Assembly (NCBI GenBank): GCA_002353285.1
Contig: DEJJ01000032.1
Location: 78,295 to 142,294, forward strand
Source: Porphyromonadaceae bacterium UBA2751
Lineage (GTDB): Bacteria; Bacteroidota; Bacteroidia; Bacteroidales; Muribaculaceae
Direction: 5' to 3'
Length of the DNA: 64,000 bases
How positions within the stretch are numbered: the first letter of the stretch is position 1; every line of letters starts with the position of its first letter. The translations under genes and the position numbers were made by a program. This document shows positions 26,555 to 35,570 of this stretch, in pieces. The notes below the pieces were generated by a model that saw nothing but the letters and a program-made list of their open reading frames with translations, was not told the DNA's origin and did not search any database.

Positions 26555-27979
26555 TCAATATTTCATTCGACCGGTCACCTTCGAGAGGTAAACGTCGCAT
26601 ATCATCACATCGATTTCGGCGTCAATCTTATCGCTGTGGGCCTTGAGCCATGCGGTCTGAGCGGTGAGCACCTCATCACTGGTCGACATGCCCTCGCGGA
26701 AGGCCAGCTGCGCCACTCGCAGGTTCTCATCGGCCTGGGCAAGGTTGGCCTTGGTCATCTCATAGGTCTTGTAAGCCTCCTGATACTTGAAGTTGGCCTG
26801 AGTTACCTGCAACTCAATTTTCTCCTTGGCTTCTTCCATCTCGAGACGCTTCATTTTAGCATCAACAAGCGCGGCCTTGTATTTGTTGCTCAACCCACCC
26901 CAGTGCCATATTGGGATTTTAATCATTGCACCTATTGCATAGTTAAAGCCAAATTCCTTCTTGAAACCATTGTAAACGTGAGGATTAGTCACAAACACGC
27001 CACCCACTGCGGCTATGGTAGGCAGCATCTCGCTGCGAGCCACCTTGGCTTTCTCGTCATACACTTTCACACCAAGCTCAAGAGCATTGAAGTCGTGACG
27101 GCGGTCATACACTTGAGCCATGTCAATTTGGCTCGGATACATCCCCACATTCAGGTCGGTTCGGCCCTCATCGGCGAGAATCATGGGCTCATCAAGGGGC
27201 TCACCACACAGCTGCGCCAGAGCCATGCGCGAGAGCACAAGGCCGTTCTTCACCTTGGTGAGCGCCACATTGGCCTCATTCACCTTCACATCCACGCTCA
27301 GCAGCACCGCCCTAGTGGTCACGCCCTGCTGCAGCATCTTTTTCACATCATTATCAAGGTTCGTCACCAGCTGCAAGTAGCTCTCAGCGAGTTTCTCCTT
27401 GGCCTTGAGCGACACCACAAGCCAGTAGGCCTGGTCCACGTCATATATCACATCCTCGGCCTTGCGGTCGTGCAACAACTTGGCAATATTCTCGGCATAC
27501 TTCGTGATTTGGTTCATAGCCTTAATTTTGCCTCCCATGTAAATGGGCTGCGTCACCAGCACTCCTGCAGCAAAGAGGTTGTGTGTGTCAAACGTCAAAG
27601 CGTCTTTCACCTTCTGCGTCACAGCATTCACCTTGCTACCATCAATCGAAATGCCCAACCCTGCCGCAGCATCAATCATGAAATCGTAGTTGCCTGTGGC
27701 TGGATTGAGAAATTGCGTGGGAGTAATATCATTAATGTCTACAAGCGATATGTTACGACCAGTGTGAACATAGGTGCCAGCAAAGTCAATCGACGGTTTG
27801 TAGGCAGCCTGAGCCTGCTTGCGTTGATAACCTGCCTGCTCAATCTTAAGCTGCTCTATGCCCATCTGCTTGTTGTTGCGCAAAGCCATGTGACGGCACG
27901 AGTCAAGTGTCACCTGCCCGCTTGCGGCAAGCGCCACAGCCAACACTGACATTACAACCAAAATTCTATTTTTATACAT
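26555..27979 (-). CDS. TolC family outer-membrane efflux protein
   Basis: The protein has 474 residues with a signal peptide of about 21 (AASGQV). Two outer-membrane efflux repeats with long amphipathic helices are visible. The sequence starts with SCRHMALRNNKQMGIEQLKIEQAGYQRKQAQAAYKPSI in outline (hallmark of TolC) and has the equivalent second repeat near 240-320. First gene of the exporter operon, 17 bp before the HlyD start, with a strong promoter 24 bp upstream of the start codon. Confidence 0.93.
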   Translation of the reverse strand: MYKNRILVVMSVLAVALAASGQVTLDSCRHMALRNNKQMGIEQLKIEQAGYQRKQAQAAYKPSIDFAGTYVHTGRNISLVDINDITPTQFLNPATGNYDFMIDAAAGLGISIDGSKVNAVTQKVKDALTFDTHNLFAAGVLVTQPIYMGGKIKAMNQITKYAENIAKLLHDRKAEDVIYDVDQAYWLVVSLKAKEKLAESYLQLVTNLDNDVKKMLQQGVTTRAVLLSVDVKVNEANVALTKVKNGLVLSRMALAQLCGEPLDEPMILADEGRTDLNVGMYPSQIDMAQVYDRRHDFNALELGVKVYDEKAKVARSEMLPTIAAVGGVFVTNPHVYNGFKKEFGFNYAIGAMIKIPIWHWGGLSNKYKAALVDAKMKRLEMEEAKEKIELQVTQANFKYQEAYKTYEMTKANLAQADENLRVAQLAFREGMSTSDEVLTAQTAWLKAHSDKIDAEIDVMICDVYLSKVTGRMKY

Positions 27980-28002
27980 AAATTATTCCTATTATTTTGG
28001 CG

Positions 28003-28033
28003 CAAAATTATAAAAATATGTATAGACACACAA
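28003..28033 (-). promoter_or_regulatory. Promoter of the TolC-HlyD-permease operon
   Basis: On the minus strand, TTG (28033-28031), a 20-bp spacer and TAATTTTG (28010-28003) are found, giving a leader of about 17 nt. Confidence 0.75.
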
Positions 28034-28115
28034 CATTTTATGTTACTAATGCATCAGTACAAGCATTTTCAGAACACTATCAATGCCAAACAGGACACCG
28101 CTTAAACACATTGTG

Positions 28116-29006
28116 CTATAACGCCGTAACTGGCTCAACAACATAACCACGCGACCGCAGGAGCTCAATCAAGCCATCCTTGCCCACAAGATGAGCAGCA
28201 CCCACCACAATGAGCATGCTCTGCACCGGAAGTGTGCGCTCAATGCGCTCCATCCACTTGCGGTTGCGAGCATACGACAAGCGCTCCATTCCATCAGCAC
28301 CCATCCCCATTTTCTCGTCAAGCACCAACGACTCCAGTCCGCTCAAGTCCTGATTGTGATAAAGCTCACACAAGCGGCGGTTATACTCGCCAAACTCCTT
28401 GTCGCCAGCACACATCTCCACAAGCTCACGAGCCTGATCCTTTAGTGAGCTACCATAGATGATAGACATCTGCACATCAATGGTCTCGAAACCACCCACA
28501 TATTTTCCCAACTCTGCACCGCGATTCTGCACCGCAATATCAATGCCATTGCTCGCAGCAGACTGAAAATCGGGAAAATACTGAGCCATCTGCAACACCT
28601 CAAGCTGCAAAGCCAGGGCAATCGGCTTCAGGCGGCTGAGCTTGTCAAGACCTATCAGCCCCATCATGTAATGCCTCACAACACTGTCAACCATGACATA
28701 TTCTTCTCGAGTAAGCAGCTTGTCGATCGTGCTATCAGCAGGAGCAAACGACTCCTTCAGCACCTTACTTATAGCATTCTTGCTGGCAAGTTCGTCCCTA
28801 ACCACCTCGCCATATATGGCATCAACACTGCTTATGGCATCACTCAAGCCTGCCACACTGTCGATAAACTCCCCAGTCTCAAGATGTATGGTGCCAAACA
28901 AATACGACGACTTGTAGCAATTGCCACCACTAATGCGCCACAGCAGCTGAGCATGAACAGGTAGCACAGCAATTACTAATATTAATAGAGCCAACCTTTT
29001 CTTCAT
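28116..29006 (-). CDS. TraB/GumN family protein
   Basis: The protein has 296 residues with a signal peptide of about 19 (VHAQLL). The family signature GTIHLE (residues about 38-43, with the conserved histidine) is present, as is a C-terminal LIVVGAAHLVGKDGLIELLRSRGY with the second conserved GxxH. TraB/GumN proteins are thought to be metal-dependent peptidase-like (Tiki-like) proteins of the envelope. A precise substrate cannot be given. It is a single-gene unit, with a promoter 58 bp upstream. Confidence 0.9.
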   Translation of the reverse strand: MKKRLALLILVIAVLPVHAQLLWRISGGNCYKSSYLFGTIHLETGEFIDSVAGLSDAISSVDAIYGEVVRDELASKNAISKVLKESFAPADSTIDKLLTREEYVMVDSVVRHYMMGLIGLDKLSRLKPIALALQLEVLQMAQYFPDFQSAASNGIDIAVQNRGAELGKYVGGFETIDVQMSIIYGSSLKDQARELVEMCAGDKEFGEYNRRLCELYHNQDLSGLESLVLDEKMGMGADGMERLSYARNRKWMERIERTLPVQSMLIVVGAAHLVGKDGLIELLRSRGYVVEPVTAL

Positions 29007-29063
29007 ATAATTACCAATACCTATTTTTACTTTTATCCTTAAATACTTAAATAAAAATCACCA

Positions 29064-29094
29064 CAAAAGTAGTCTTTTTTGCACAAAACCACAA
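29064..29094 (-). promoter_or_regulatory. Promoter of the TraB/GumN gene
   Basis: On the minus strand, TTG (29094-29092), a 20-bp spacer and TACTTTTG (29071-29064) are present. Confidence 0.75.
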
Positions 29095-29136
29095 ATAATA
29101 ATGACTACTTTCACAAAAATTACCCAATCATAGCGA

Positions 29137-29300
29137 TTGCCCACCCAGCAAAACACACCTAACTTTGCATCGTGAAAATTTTAAAGTGAATTAGTTATTA
29201 GTTGAATTACACATAACACACATAGACTTTAATAAAAAAAATAGTTAAGTAAACAATAAAAGCGCCTGCCCGATGAGAATCGCCGCAGGCTCTTTTTTTT
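29137..29300 (+). ncRNA. Candidate small RNA with own promoter and terminator
   Basis: TTG (29137-29139), a 20-bp spacer and TAACTTTG (29160-29167) form a consensus promoter. No reading frame follows. About 90 bp further is a strong terminator: GCCTGC (29264-29269) pairs with GCAGGC (29285-29290) around an inner CGAT-GAGA-ATCG hairpin, flanked by AAAAG and CTTTTTTTT. The predicted RNA runs from about 29174 to 29298, about 125 nt, AT-rich except for the terminator. It could instead be an attenuated leader of pyrG, but pyrG has its own -7 element further down. Confidence 0.6.
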
Positions 29301-29326
29301 AAAAAAATCAATTTTCAATTCAATTA

Positions 29327-29423
29327 ATTTTGACCGAAAGGGGTCGGTTCCTTTTCAGTCAAAATTCAACAGCAAACAACCGAAAATGACTGAAAGGGGT
29401 CGGTTCCTTTTCAGTCTTTTTTT
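29327..29423. repeat. Tandem 29-bp hairpin repeats upstream of pyrG
   Basis: Two copies of a 29-bp unit lie at 29332-29360 and 29388-29416, 56 bp apart and differing by one base. Each begins GAC(C/T)GAAAGGGG and ends TTTTCAGTC, so each folds on itself. The first copy is extended by ATTTTGAC/GTCAAAAT into a longer stem. The second is followed by seven T and would act as a plus-strand terminator. Both lie upstream of the pyrG -7 element. Confidence 0.75.
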
Positions 29424-29521
29424 GACCATTTTGGGAGCCGTTTTTATTGCATTTTTACCGCTGTCCCCAAAGAATGAGAAAAAATTTAATCGCTCCTCCA
29501 AAATTATTGAAGGAAAATAAC

Positions 29522-29529
29522 TATCTTTG
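29522..29529 (+). promoter_or_regulatory. pyrG -7 element
   Basis: TATCTTTG lies 31 bp before the GTG start. No TTG is found at the usual distance upstream, so the promoter is only half-matched and may need an activator. Confidence 0.5.
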
Positions 29530-29559
29530 CAGTTTGTAATAAATAAAGATATATTAATC

Positions 29560-31179
29560 GTGGACACTAAATACATTTTCGTAACTGGCGGCGTGGTTTC
29601 GTCGCTTGGAAAGGGAATCATCTCGTCGTCAATTGCAAGGCTGTTGCTATCACGTGGCTTTAACGTGACGATGCAGAAGTTTGACCCATATATCAACATC
29701 GATCCCGGCACGCTCAACCCCTACGAGCACGGTGAGTGCTACGTGACAGTCGATGGCCATGAGGCCGACCTCGACCTTGGCCACTACGAGCGATTCACCA
29801 ACATCAAGACCACTCGTGCCAACAATATCACCACTGGCCGCGTGTATCAGAGCGTAATTGACAAGGAGCGCCGCGGCGACTTCCTGGGCAAGACAGTGCA
29901 AATCATACCTCACATCACCGACGAGATTAAGCGTTGCGTGAAGCTCTTGGGCAGCACTGGCAAGTACGACTTTGTTATCACCGAGATTGGAGGCACTGTG
30001 GGCGACATTGAGTCGCTACCTTTCCTTGAGGCCGTGCGTCAGCTCAAGTGGGAGCTCGGGCGCAACTGCGTGGTGGTGCACCTCACCTACGTCCCCTACA
30101 TCAAGGCCGCCGGAGAGCTCAAGACCAAGCCCACACAGCACAGCGTCAAGCAGCTGCAGCAAGTGGGCATTCAGCCCGATGTCCTGGTGCTGCGCACCGA
30201 GCGTGAACTGCCAGCTGCGCATTGCCGCAAGGTGGCACAGTTCTGCAACGTGAGCCCCGACGCCGTTACCCAAAGCCTCGACGCACCAAGCATCTACGAG
30301 GTGCCACTGATGATGCACCGCCAGCGCCTCGACCAAATCATCCTTGAGAAAACTGGCACCCCCTACACTGGCGAGCCCGACCTCACCAAGTGGAACTACT
30401 TCCTCAGCAAGCTTCATGGAGCCGACCAGGAGGTTAAGATTGGCTTAGTGGGCAAGTATGTCGAGCTGCAAGATGCCTACAAGAGCATCGACGAGAGCCT
30501 GCTCACAGCTGGTGTGTACCAAGATCACAAAGTGAAAATCACATATATCTCGAGCGAGAAAATCAACGACGGCAATGCCGAGTCACTTCTTTGCGATATG
30601 GACGGTGTGATAGTCGCGCCTGGTTTTGGCCAGCGTGGCACCGAGGGCAAGTTTGCTGCGCTCAAGTGGTGCCGTGAGCACGATGTCCCCACCTTTGGCA
30701 TTTGCTACGGCATGCAGTGCATGGTCATCGAGTATGCACGCAATGTGCTGGGGCTCACCGATGCCAACAGCGTTGAAATCGACCCTAAAACTCCATACAA
30801 CGTCATCGACCTCATGGAGGAGCAAAAGAGCATCACCAACCTGGGCGGAACCATGCGTCTTGGCGCCTACGCATGTCACCTGAAAAGTGGCACGAAAGTT
30901 GCAGAGGCTTATGGAAAGCTCGATATCGAGGAGCGCCACCGCCACCGCTTCGAGTTTAACGAGGAATTTCGCAAGCAGTTTGAGGACTCAGGAATGGTCT
31001 TCGCTGGCGAAAACCCTGAAACTCACCTGGTTGAGGTGATGGAGCTTCCCAACAAGAAGTGGTACATTGGCACACAGTACCATCCCGAGTACAGCAGCAC
31101 AGTGCTCTCTCCGCACCCACTGTTCATAGACTTTGTGCGGGCCGCTATCAACAACAAGAACCAGCGAGCAGCCAAGTAG
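29560..31179 (+). CDS. pyrG: CTP synthase
   Basis: The start is GTG at 29560 (539 residues), since the protein then begins MDTKYIFVTGGVVSSLGKGI, the near-invariant N-terminus. The synthetase half (1-270) has the P-loop-like GGVVSSLGKG. The glutaminase half (about 295-539) has GICYGMQC with the catalytic cysteine, and the HPEY histidine. It makes CTP from UTP, ATP and glutamine in the cytoplasm. The gene order pyrG-yidC is usual in Bacteroidales. The intergenic region upstream (554 bp) holds a candidate small RNA and tandem hairpins. Confidence 0.97.
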   Translation: MDTKYIFVTGGVVSSLGKGIISSSIARLLLSRGFNVTMQKFDPYINIDPGTLNPYEHGECYVTVDGHEADLDLGHYERFTNIKTTRANNITTGRVYQSVIDKERRGDFLGKTVQIIPHITDEIKRCVKLLGSTGKYDFVITEIGGTVGDIESLPFLEAVRQLKWELGRNCVVVHLTYVPYIKAAGELKTKPTQHSVKQLQQVGIQPDVLVLRTERELPAAHCRKVAQFCNVSPDAVTQSLDAPSIYEVPLMMHRQRLDQIILEKTGTPYTGEPDLTKWNYFLSKLHGADQEVKIGLVGKYVELQDAYKSIDESLLTAGVYQDHKVKITYISSEKINDGNAESLLCDMDGVIVAPGFGQRGTEGKFAALKWCREHDVPTFGICYGMQCMVIEYARNVLGLTDANSVEIDPKTPYNVIDLMEEQKSITNLGGTMRLGAYACHLKSGTKVAEAYGKLDIEERHRHRFEFNEEFRKQFEDSGMVFAGENPETHLVEVMELPNKKWYIGTQYHPEYSSTVLSPHPLFIDFVRAAINNKNQRAAK

Positions 31180-31245
31180 TTAACTATCATCCAAACATTC
31201 ACTAACATTCAAAAAACAATAACAAAATATCACAGTTAAGAAATT

Positions 31246-33312
31246 ATGGACAAAAACACGGTCATAGGCATGTTGCTCATGTGCGCAGTTATCTTTGGTT
31301 TCATGTATTTCCAGCCCAAAGAGGAGAACACTGCGACCAAGCAGCAGGCAACTACCACCGAGAACTCTACAACCCAGGCCATCAACGCCAGCGTCGACAC
31401 TCTCACGAGCGCCGAGATGACACTACTCGACACTCTCACCGCCAAGAATGGCAACATCAACTTTGAGGGTGTAAATCTTACCAACACCGATGGCAAAGCC
31501 ACTGGCACAGTAAAAATCGACAACAAGACAATCGACTTGGCAACTCTCGCACATGCCAAGAGCGACGACCCACGCTCGCAAAACCTCGCCGTGCAAGCTA
31601 TCAAGAATGTGATAAGCAAGTATGCGCAAGCTTCGGCTTTCAGTGCCAACCTCAGCGGCGTCGAGAAAACTGTTGCACTCGAGAACGACTCCATAAGAAT
31701 CGAAATCAGCACCAAGGGAGGCATCGTCAGCCGCGCCACCCTCAAGGGCTACAAGGCATTCCGCACTCAGGAGGACTACAAGAACAACAAGAGCGTGCCT
31801 GTCGAAATCATCAACCCCGACAACAACAGCTATAGTTTCACGCTCAACTCCAACACCCAGCGTTTCGACACTCGCGACTTCTTCTTCACCCCCGAGGCCA
31901 AGAACGACAGCAGCGTCACAATGAGTATGAACCTCGAGGGAGGGGCCAAGTGGAGCATTCGCTACACCCTCGTGCCAGGCACCTACATGGTGCGCATGGA
32001 AGTGCTGCAGAGCGGCATGGACAAGGTCATCCCCACCAACATCAGCACCATGGACTTCGCTTGGAACCAAAAAATCAAGCGACAAGAGGCTGGAAAGCAG
32101 TTTGAGGAGCGAAACAGCGCTCTCTACTGGAAAATTCAGGGCGACAACGACGATGTCGACAACCTGAGCGAGAACGGCAGCAAGGAAGAGACCGTGCAGG
32201 AGCGCATCAAGTGGATCTCTGGCAAGAGCCAGTTCTTCTCTACCGTCCTCATTGCCAATCAGGCTTTCACAGGTGCCAAGCTCAGCAGCACTGCCTACGA
32301 GCAAGAGCGCAACCCTAAGGAGTATGACACCTACCTCAAGGACATCAACGTCACTTCAAGCGTTGAATACAGCTCGCAAAATCCAGCCCCTGCATCGTTC
32401 TACTTCTACTTTGGCCCCAACCGTTACGCCTTGCTGTCGAGCTACGACAAGTTCTCGCCGCAAGAGGACCTGCACCTCACCCGTCTGGTCTCGCTAGGAT
32501 GGACCCTCTTCCGCTGGATCAACTCGGGCATCGTCATGCCAGTGTTCAACTGGCTATGCAAGTTTGGATGGAGCCTCGGCATCGTCATTCTCGTGCTCAC
32601 CATCCTGCTCAAGCTCGTGCTCTGGCCGCTCACCTACAAGAGCTACCTCTCGCAAGCCAAGATGAAAATCCTACAGCCCGACATCGCTGCCATCAACGAG
32701 AAATATCCCGACCCCAACGACGCTATGAAGAAGCAGCAGAAGACTATGGAGCTCTACAAGCAAGCAGGTGCCAACCCCATGGGCGGATGCCTACCCATGC
32801 TGCTGCAGATGCCCTTCCTCATCGCTATGTTTTGGTTCTTCCCTTCGAGCATCGACCTGCGTGGGCAGTCATTCCTATGGGCACCCGACCTTAGCGCCCC
32901 CGACGCTATCATCTCACTGCCTTTCAGCCTGCCGCTGCTGGGCGACCACCTCAGCATCTTCTGCTTGCTCATGACCGCTACCAACATTGGCTACACCTAT
33001 CTCAACATGCAGTCGCAGTCATCGAGCCAGATGCCAGGAATGAAATGGATGATGTACCTCATGCCCATCATGTTCCTCGTGTTCTTCAACACCTACGCCG
33101 CCGGCTTGAGCTACTACTACTTCGTGTCGCTGCTCATCACCATCGTCCAGACCTATCTCACACGCCTCACCGTCAAGGAGGACAAGGTGCGAGCCATCAT
33201 GGCCGAGAACGCCAAGAAGCCCAAGAAGAAAAGCGGGTTCATGGCACGACTCGAGGAGGCACAGCGCCAGCAGCTCGAGCAGCAAAAGCGCAACGCCAAG
33301 CGACGCAAATAA
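31246..33312 (+). CDS. yidC: Membrane protein insertase YidC
   Basis: The protein has 688 residues. One N-terminal membrane helix (MLLMCAVIFGFMYF) is followed by a large periplasmic P1 domain (about 60-410), which is longer than usual at its start. The insertase core of five helices (about 425-640) has the motif GGCLPMLLQMPFLIAMFWFF, and a Lys/Gln-rich cytoplasmic tail ends the protein. It inserts and folds inner-membrane proteins, with or without Sec. It follows pyrG by 66 bp. Confidence 0.97.
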   Translation: MDKNTVIGMLLMCAVIFGFMYFQPKEENTATKQQATTTENSTTQAINASVDTLTSAEMTLLDTLTAKNGNINFEGVNLTNTDGKATGTVKIDNKTIDLATLAHAKSDDPRSQNLAVQAIKNVISKYAQASAFSANLSGVEKTVALENDSIRIEISTKGGIVSRATLKGYKAFRTQEDYKNNKSVPVEIINPDNNSYSFTLNSNTQRFDTRDFFFTPEAKNDSSVTMSMNLEGGAKWSIRYTLVPGTYMVRMEVLQSGMDKVIPTNISTMDFAWNQKIKRQEAGKQFEERNSALYWKIQGDNDDVDNLSENGSKEETVQERIKWISGKSQFFSTVLIANQAFTGAKLSSTAYEQERNPKEYDTYLKDINVTSSVEYSSQNPAPASFYFYFGPNRYALLSSYDKFSPQEDLHLTRLVSLGWTLFRWINSGIVMPVFNWLCKFGWSLGIVILVLTILLKLVLWPLTYKSYLSQAKMKILQPDIAAINEKYPDPNDAMKKQQKTMELYKQAGANPMGGCLPMLLQMPFLIAMFWFFPSSIDLRGQSFLWAPDLSAPDAIISLPFSLPLLGDHLSIFCLLMTATNIGYTYLNMQSQSSSQMPGMKWMMYLMPIMFLVFFNTYAAGLSYYYFVSLLITIVQTYLTRLTVKEDKVRAIMAENAKKPKKKSGFMARLEEAQRQQLEQQKRNAKRRK

Positions 33313-33363
33313 TGCGATAACCAACCCTATTTATTATTCAACACAACTCTTATTTTTACTACT

Positions 33364-33852
33364 ATGTCATTCATCTACAAATGCCCCAATTGCGGCAACA
33401 ACGTGACCACCGAGCAACAAGTGACCAACATCACATGCCCTTACTGCGGCAACAGTTATAACACCAATGCCAATCAGCAGCCACCACAGTTTGGAGGCGC
33501 ACAACAGCAGCAACAGCAATACGGCTACCAGCAGCCCTACCAGCAGCCACAGTATGGCTATCAGCAGCCCTATCGCAGCAACGACGTCTTTGCCGAGGGA
33601 CCCTCGGGCAAGAGCCGTGGCATCGCCGCTCTGCTCGCCATCTTCCTCGGTGCCCTGGGCATCCACTACTTCTACCTGGGCAAGTCCACCCCCGGCATCG
33701 TCTTCCTGGTCGCCAGCCTCATCACCTGCGGCATCCTGGCCACTATCACCAGCATCATTGGCCTGATTCAGGGCATCATGATGTTCTGCATGAGCCAAGA
33801 GGAATTCGAGAACAAATACGTCAACCCTGCCAACTCATTCCCGTTGTTCTAA
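33364..33852 (+). CDS. TM2-domain membrane protein with N-terminal zinc ribbon
   Basis: The protein has 162 residues. A rubredoxin-like zinc ribbon at 6-29 has two CPxCG knuckles. A Gln/Tyr/Gly-rich linker (about 37-78, QQPYQQPQYGYQQP-like) follows. The C-terminal TM2 domain has two membrane helices: KSRGIAALLAIFLGALGIHYFYLG and the following GIVFLVASLITCGILATI segment. Family function is unknown. It sits 51 bp after yidC and 28 bp before the GH25 gene. Confidence 0.88.
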   Translation: MSFIYKCPNCGNNVTTEQQVTNITCPYCGNSYNTNANQQPPQFGGAQQQQQQYGYQQPYQQPQYGYQQPYRSNDVFAEGPSGKSRGIAALLAIFLGALGIHYFYLGKSTPGIVFLVASLITCGILATITSIIGLIQGIMMFCMSQEEFENKYVNPANSFPLF

Positions 33853-33880
33853 CCATCCACCACACACTCACAGCCCCACC

Positions 33881-34792
33881 ATGAGCAAGAAAACACAACA
33901 ACTGGCACAGCAGGCCACCAAGCTCAAGCAAGCCAAGCTCAACAAGCAGGCCAAGGCTACTCGCAAGCGAAAGATGCTCAAGACTTTCCTTGCTGGCCTG
34001 GCTTTGCTCCTCATTGTCATGGGAGCAGCAATGTGGTGGGGCTATAAAAACCGCACTTCCATCTTCCACTGGATGCGAGGCGAGATCGTCGTCAACCGAG
34101 ACAAGTACCCCATTGTCGGCATCGACGTCTCTGTTCACAATGGCGACATCGACTTCAACAAGGTTAAGGCCGACGGATACTCATTCGTCTTCATCAAGGC
34201 TTCCGAGGGGGTCGACCATCACGACTCAAAATTCGACGCCAACTACCAAAACGCACGTCAGGCTGGACTTAAGGTGGGAGCCTACCACTTCTTCCGCAAG
34301 AACACCGACGGACTCAACCAGGCCAAGAACTTCCTCGAAACCATTGGATGGCGCAAGCTCGACCTGCCACTCGTTATCGACGTCGAGGACTGGAGCAACG
34401 ACAAGAACGTCAAGGACGACCGCACACAACGCAATCTCGACACTATGATCGACAACCTGCGGTCTCGCGGACACAAGGTCATGATCTACACCAACGGCGA
34501 TGGCTACAAGAAATACATCAAAGATGGGCAGGTCAACATCAACCTATGGCTGTGTGCGTTTAAGAGCCCCGACAAAATCAAGCACATTCCACACCAAATG
34601 CAGCAGTACAGCCACTGGGGGCGAGTCAAGGGCATCTGGGGCGATGTCGACCTCAACGTCTTCAACGGTTCGCAAGAGCAATGGGATAAGTGGCTCAAAG
34701 ACTTGGAACCCTATCAACCCGAAGATTCCTACATCGATTCCACTTTAATTGACAACGACAACGAAACCTACATTATCGACGATGAAATATAA
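33881..34792 (+). CDS. Membrane-anchored GH25-type lysozyme (muramidase)
   Basis: The protein has 303 residues. A Lys/Gln-rich cytoplasmic start precedes a membrane helix (about 31-48). The GH25 domain (about 75-285) shows GIDVSVHNGDIDF (first catalytic-site Asp), FVFIKASEG, and VIDVEDW with the paired acid residues at the strand end. It is probably anchored facing the periplasm, where it would cut the MurNAc-GlcNAc bond of peptidoglycan. The stop overlaps the next start by 11 bp. Confidence 0.9.
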   Translation: MSKKTQQLAQQATKLKQAKLNKQAKATRKRKMLKTFLAGLALLLIVMGAAMWWGYKNRTSIFHWMRGEIVVNRDKYPIVGIDVSVHNGDIDFNKVKADGYSFVFIKASEGVDHHDSKFDANYQNARQAGLKVGAYHFFRKNTDGLNQAKNFLETIGWRKLDLPLVIDVEDWSNDKNVKDDRTQRNLDTMIDNLRSRGHKVMIYTNGDGYKKYIKDGQVNINLWLCAFKSPDKIKHIPHQMQQYSHWGRVKGIWGDVDLNVFNGSQEQWDKWLKDLEPYQPEDSYIDSTLIDNDNETYIIDDEI

Positions 34793-35387
34793 CAAACTTT
34801 TAGCCCTTGTGGCAGCAATAATCCTATCGATGGCAGCAACCACCACACAGGCCAAAATCTACACCTGGGACAAGTTCAACATTGCCTTCGAAGCACCCGA
34901 AGGAGGACGGGTGCCTTTCAGCTTCTTCCAGGACCCTAACTCGGCACAAGTCGAGTGGGACGAGATGGTCATGACACTACAACGCTACATCAAGAACGAC
35001 AACACCAACAAGAAAAACCTCAACGAGCGGCTCAAAAGCCGAGCTCTCGGCTACAACATGTACGACACCAAGCTCAACGAGCTAAAAGTCAAAGGATTCA
35101 AGTGTTTCTCACTCGAGGGTACCATGCCCGACGGAACACGATGCGTCATCGCCTACCTCGTGAGCAACAAAACTTCTACCGTCATCGAAGTCGTCGTCAA
35201 CTACCTGCTCGGAAACCAAGATGTCGTCGAAGACATCATCAAGAGCTTCTCCGAGAACAACAACCAGCAGCCTAACGAGCGGCAGAAACCCAAGCAAAAA
35301 ATACAAAAGAAAGAAGACGCCGAAAAGCAAGAACAAGAAATCAAGCGAGAAAAGCGACGACAGCAAGAAAAAGTCTTCGAGTGCTAA
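34782..35387 (+). CDS. Secreted protein of unknown function with charged coiled-coil tail
   Basis: The ATG at 34782, inside the end of the GH25 gene, gives 201 residues starting with a clear signal peptide (KLLALVAAIILSMAATTTQA). The middle is an alpha/beta domain (about 22-165; FNIAFEAPEGGRVPFSF, EGTMPDGTRCVIAYLVS), of a type often seen in Bacteroidales envelope proteins. The last 35 residues are almost only Lys, Glu, Gln and Arg. I do not recognise the family. Overlap with the lysozyme gene suggests coupled translation. Confidence 0.75.
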   Translation: MKYNKLLALVAAIILSMAATTTQAKIYTWDKFNIAFEAPEGGRVPFSFFQDPNSAQVEWDEMVMTLQRYIKNDNTNKKNLNERLKSRALGYNMYDTKLNELKVKGFKCFSLEGTMPDGTRCVIAYLVSNKTSTVIEVVVNYLLGNQDVVEDIIKSFSENNNQQPNERQKPKQKIQKKEDAEKQEQEIKREKRRQQEKVFEC

Positions 35388-35497
35388 CAAGCACCACATT
35401 CAGTGTTAACATCTTTATTAGAATCAGAGTTAAATAACATTTTGTTTTTTTATCTTTAAACCATTGTATTAACTGAAAAATGGCCATCAACTAAAAT

Positions 35498-35543
35498 CCA
35501 CGCCGCAGCACCTCCCACCAGGCAAAACTGCGGCGTGGTTTCT
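35498..35543 (+). terminator. Terminator of the pyrG-yidC-GH25 operon
   Basis: CCACGCCGCAG (35498-35508) pairs perfectly with CTGCGGCGTGG (35528-35538), followed by TTTCTT. Confidence 0.8.
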
Positions 35544-35570
35544 TGATATTGCCTTTAGACGTGTTTTTTT

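Noticed and set aside
26543..27949. A 468-codon open frame on the plus strand opposite tolC
   Set aside because: It is a shadow of the tolC frame, without recognisable domain or upstream promoter. The TolC and HlyD motifs are on the other strand.
29137..29560. pyrG mRNA starting at 29137 with a long attenuated leader
   Set aside because: A complete terminator and two further hairpins intervene and a separate -7 element lies 31 bp before the GTG. It is kept only as an alternative for the small-RNA entry.
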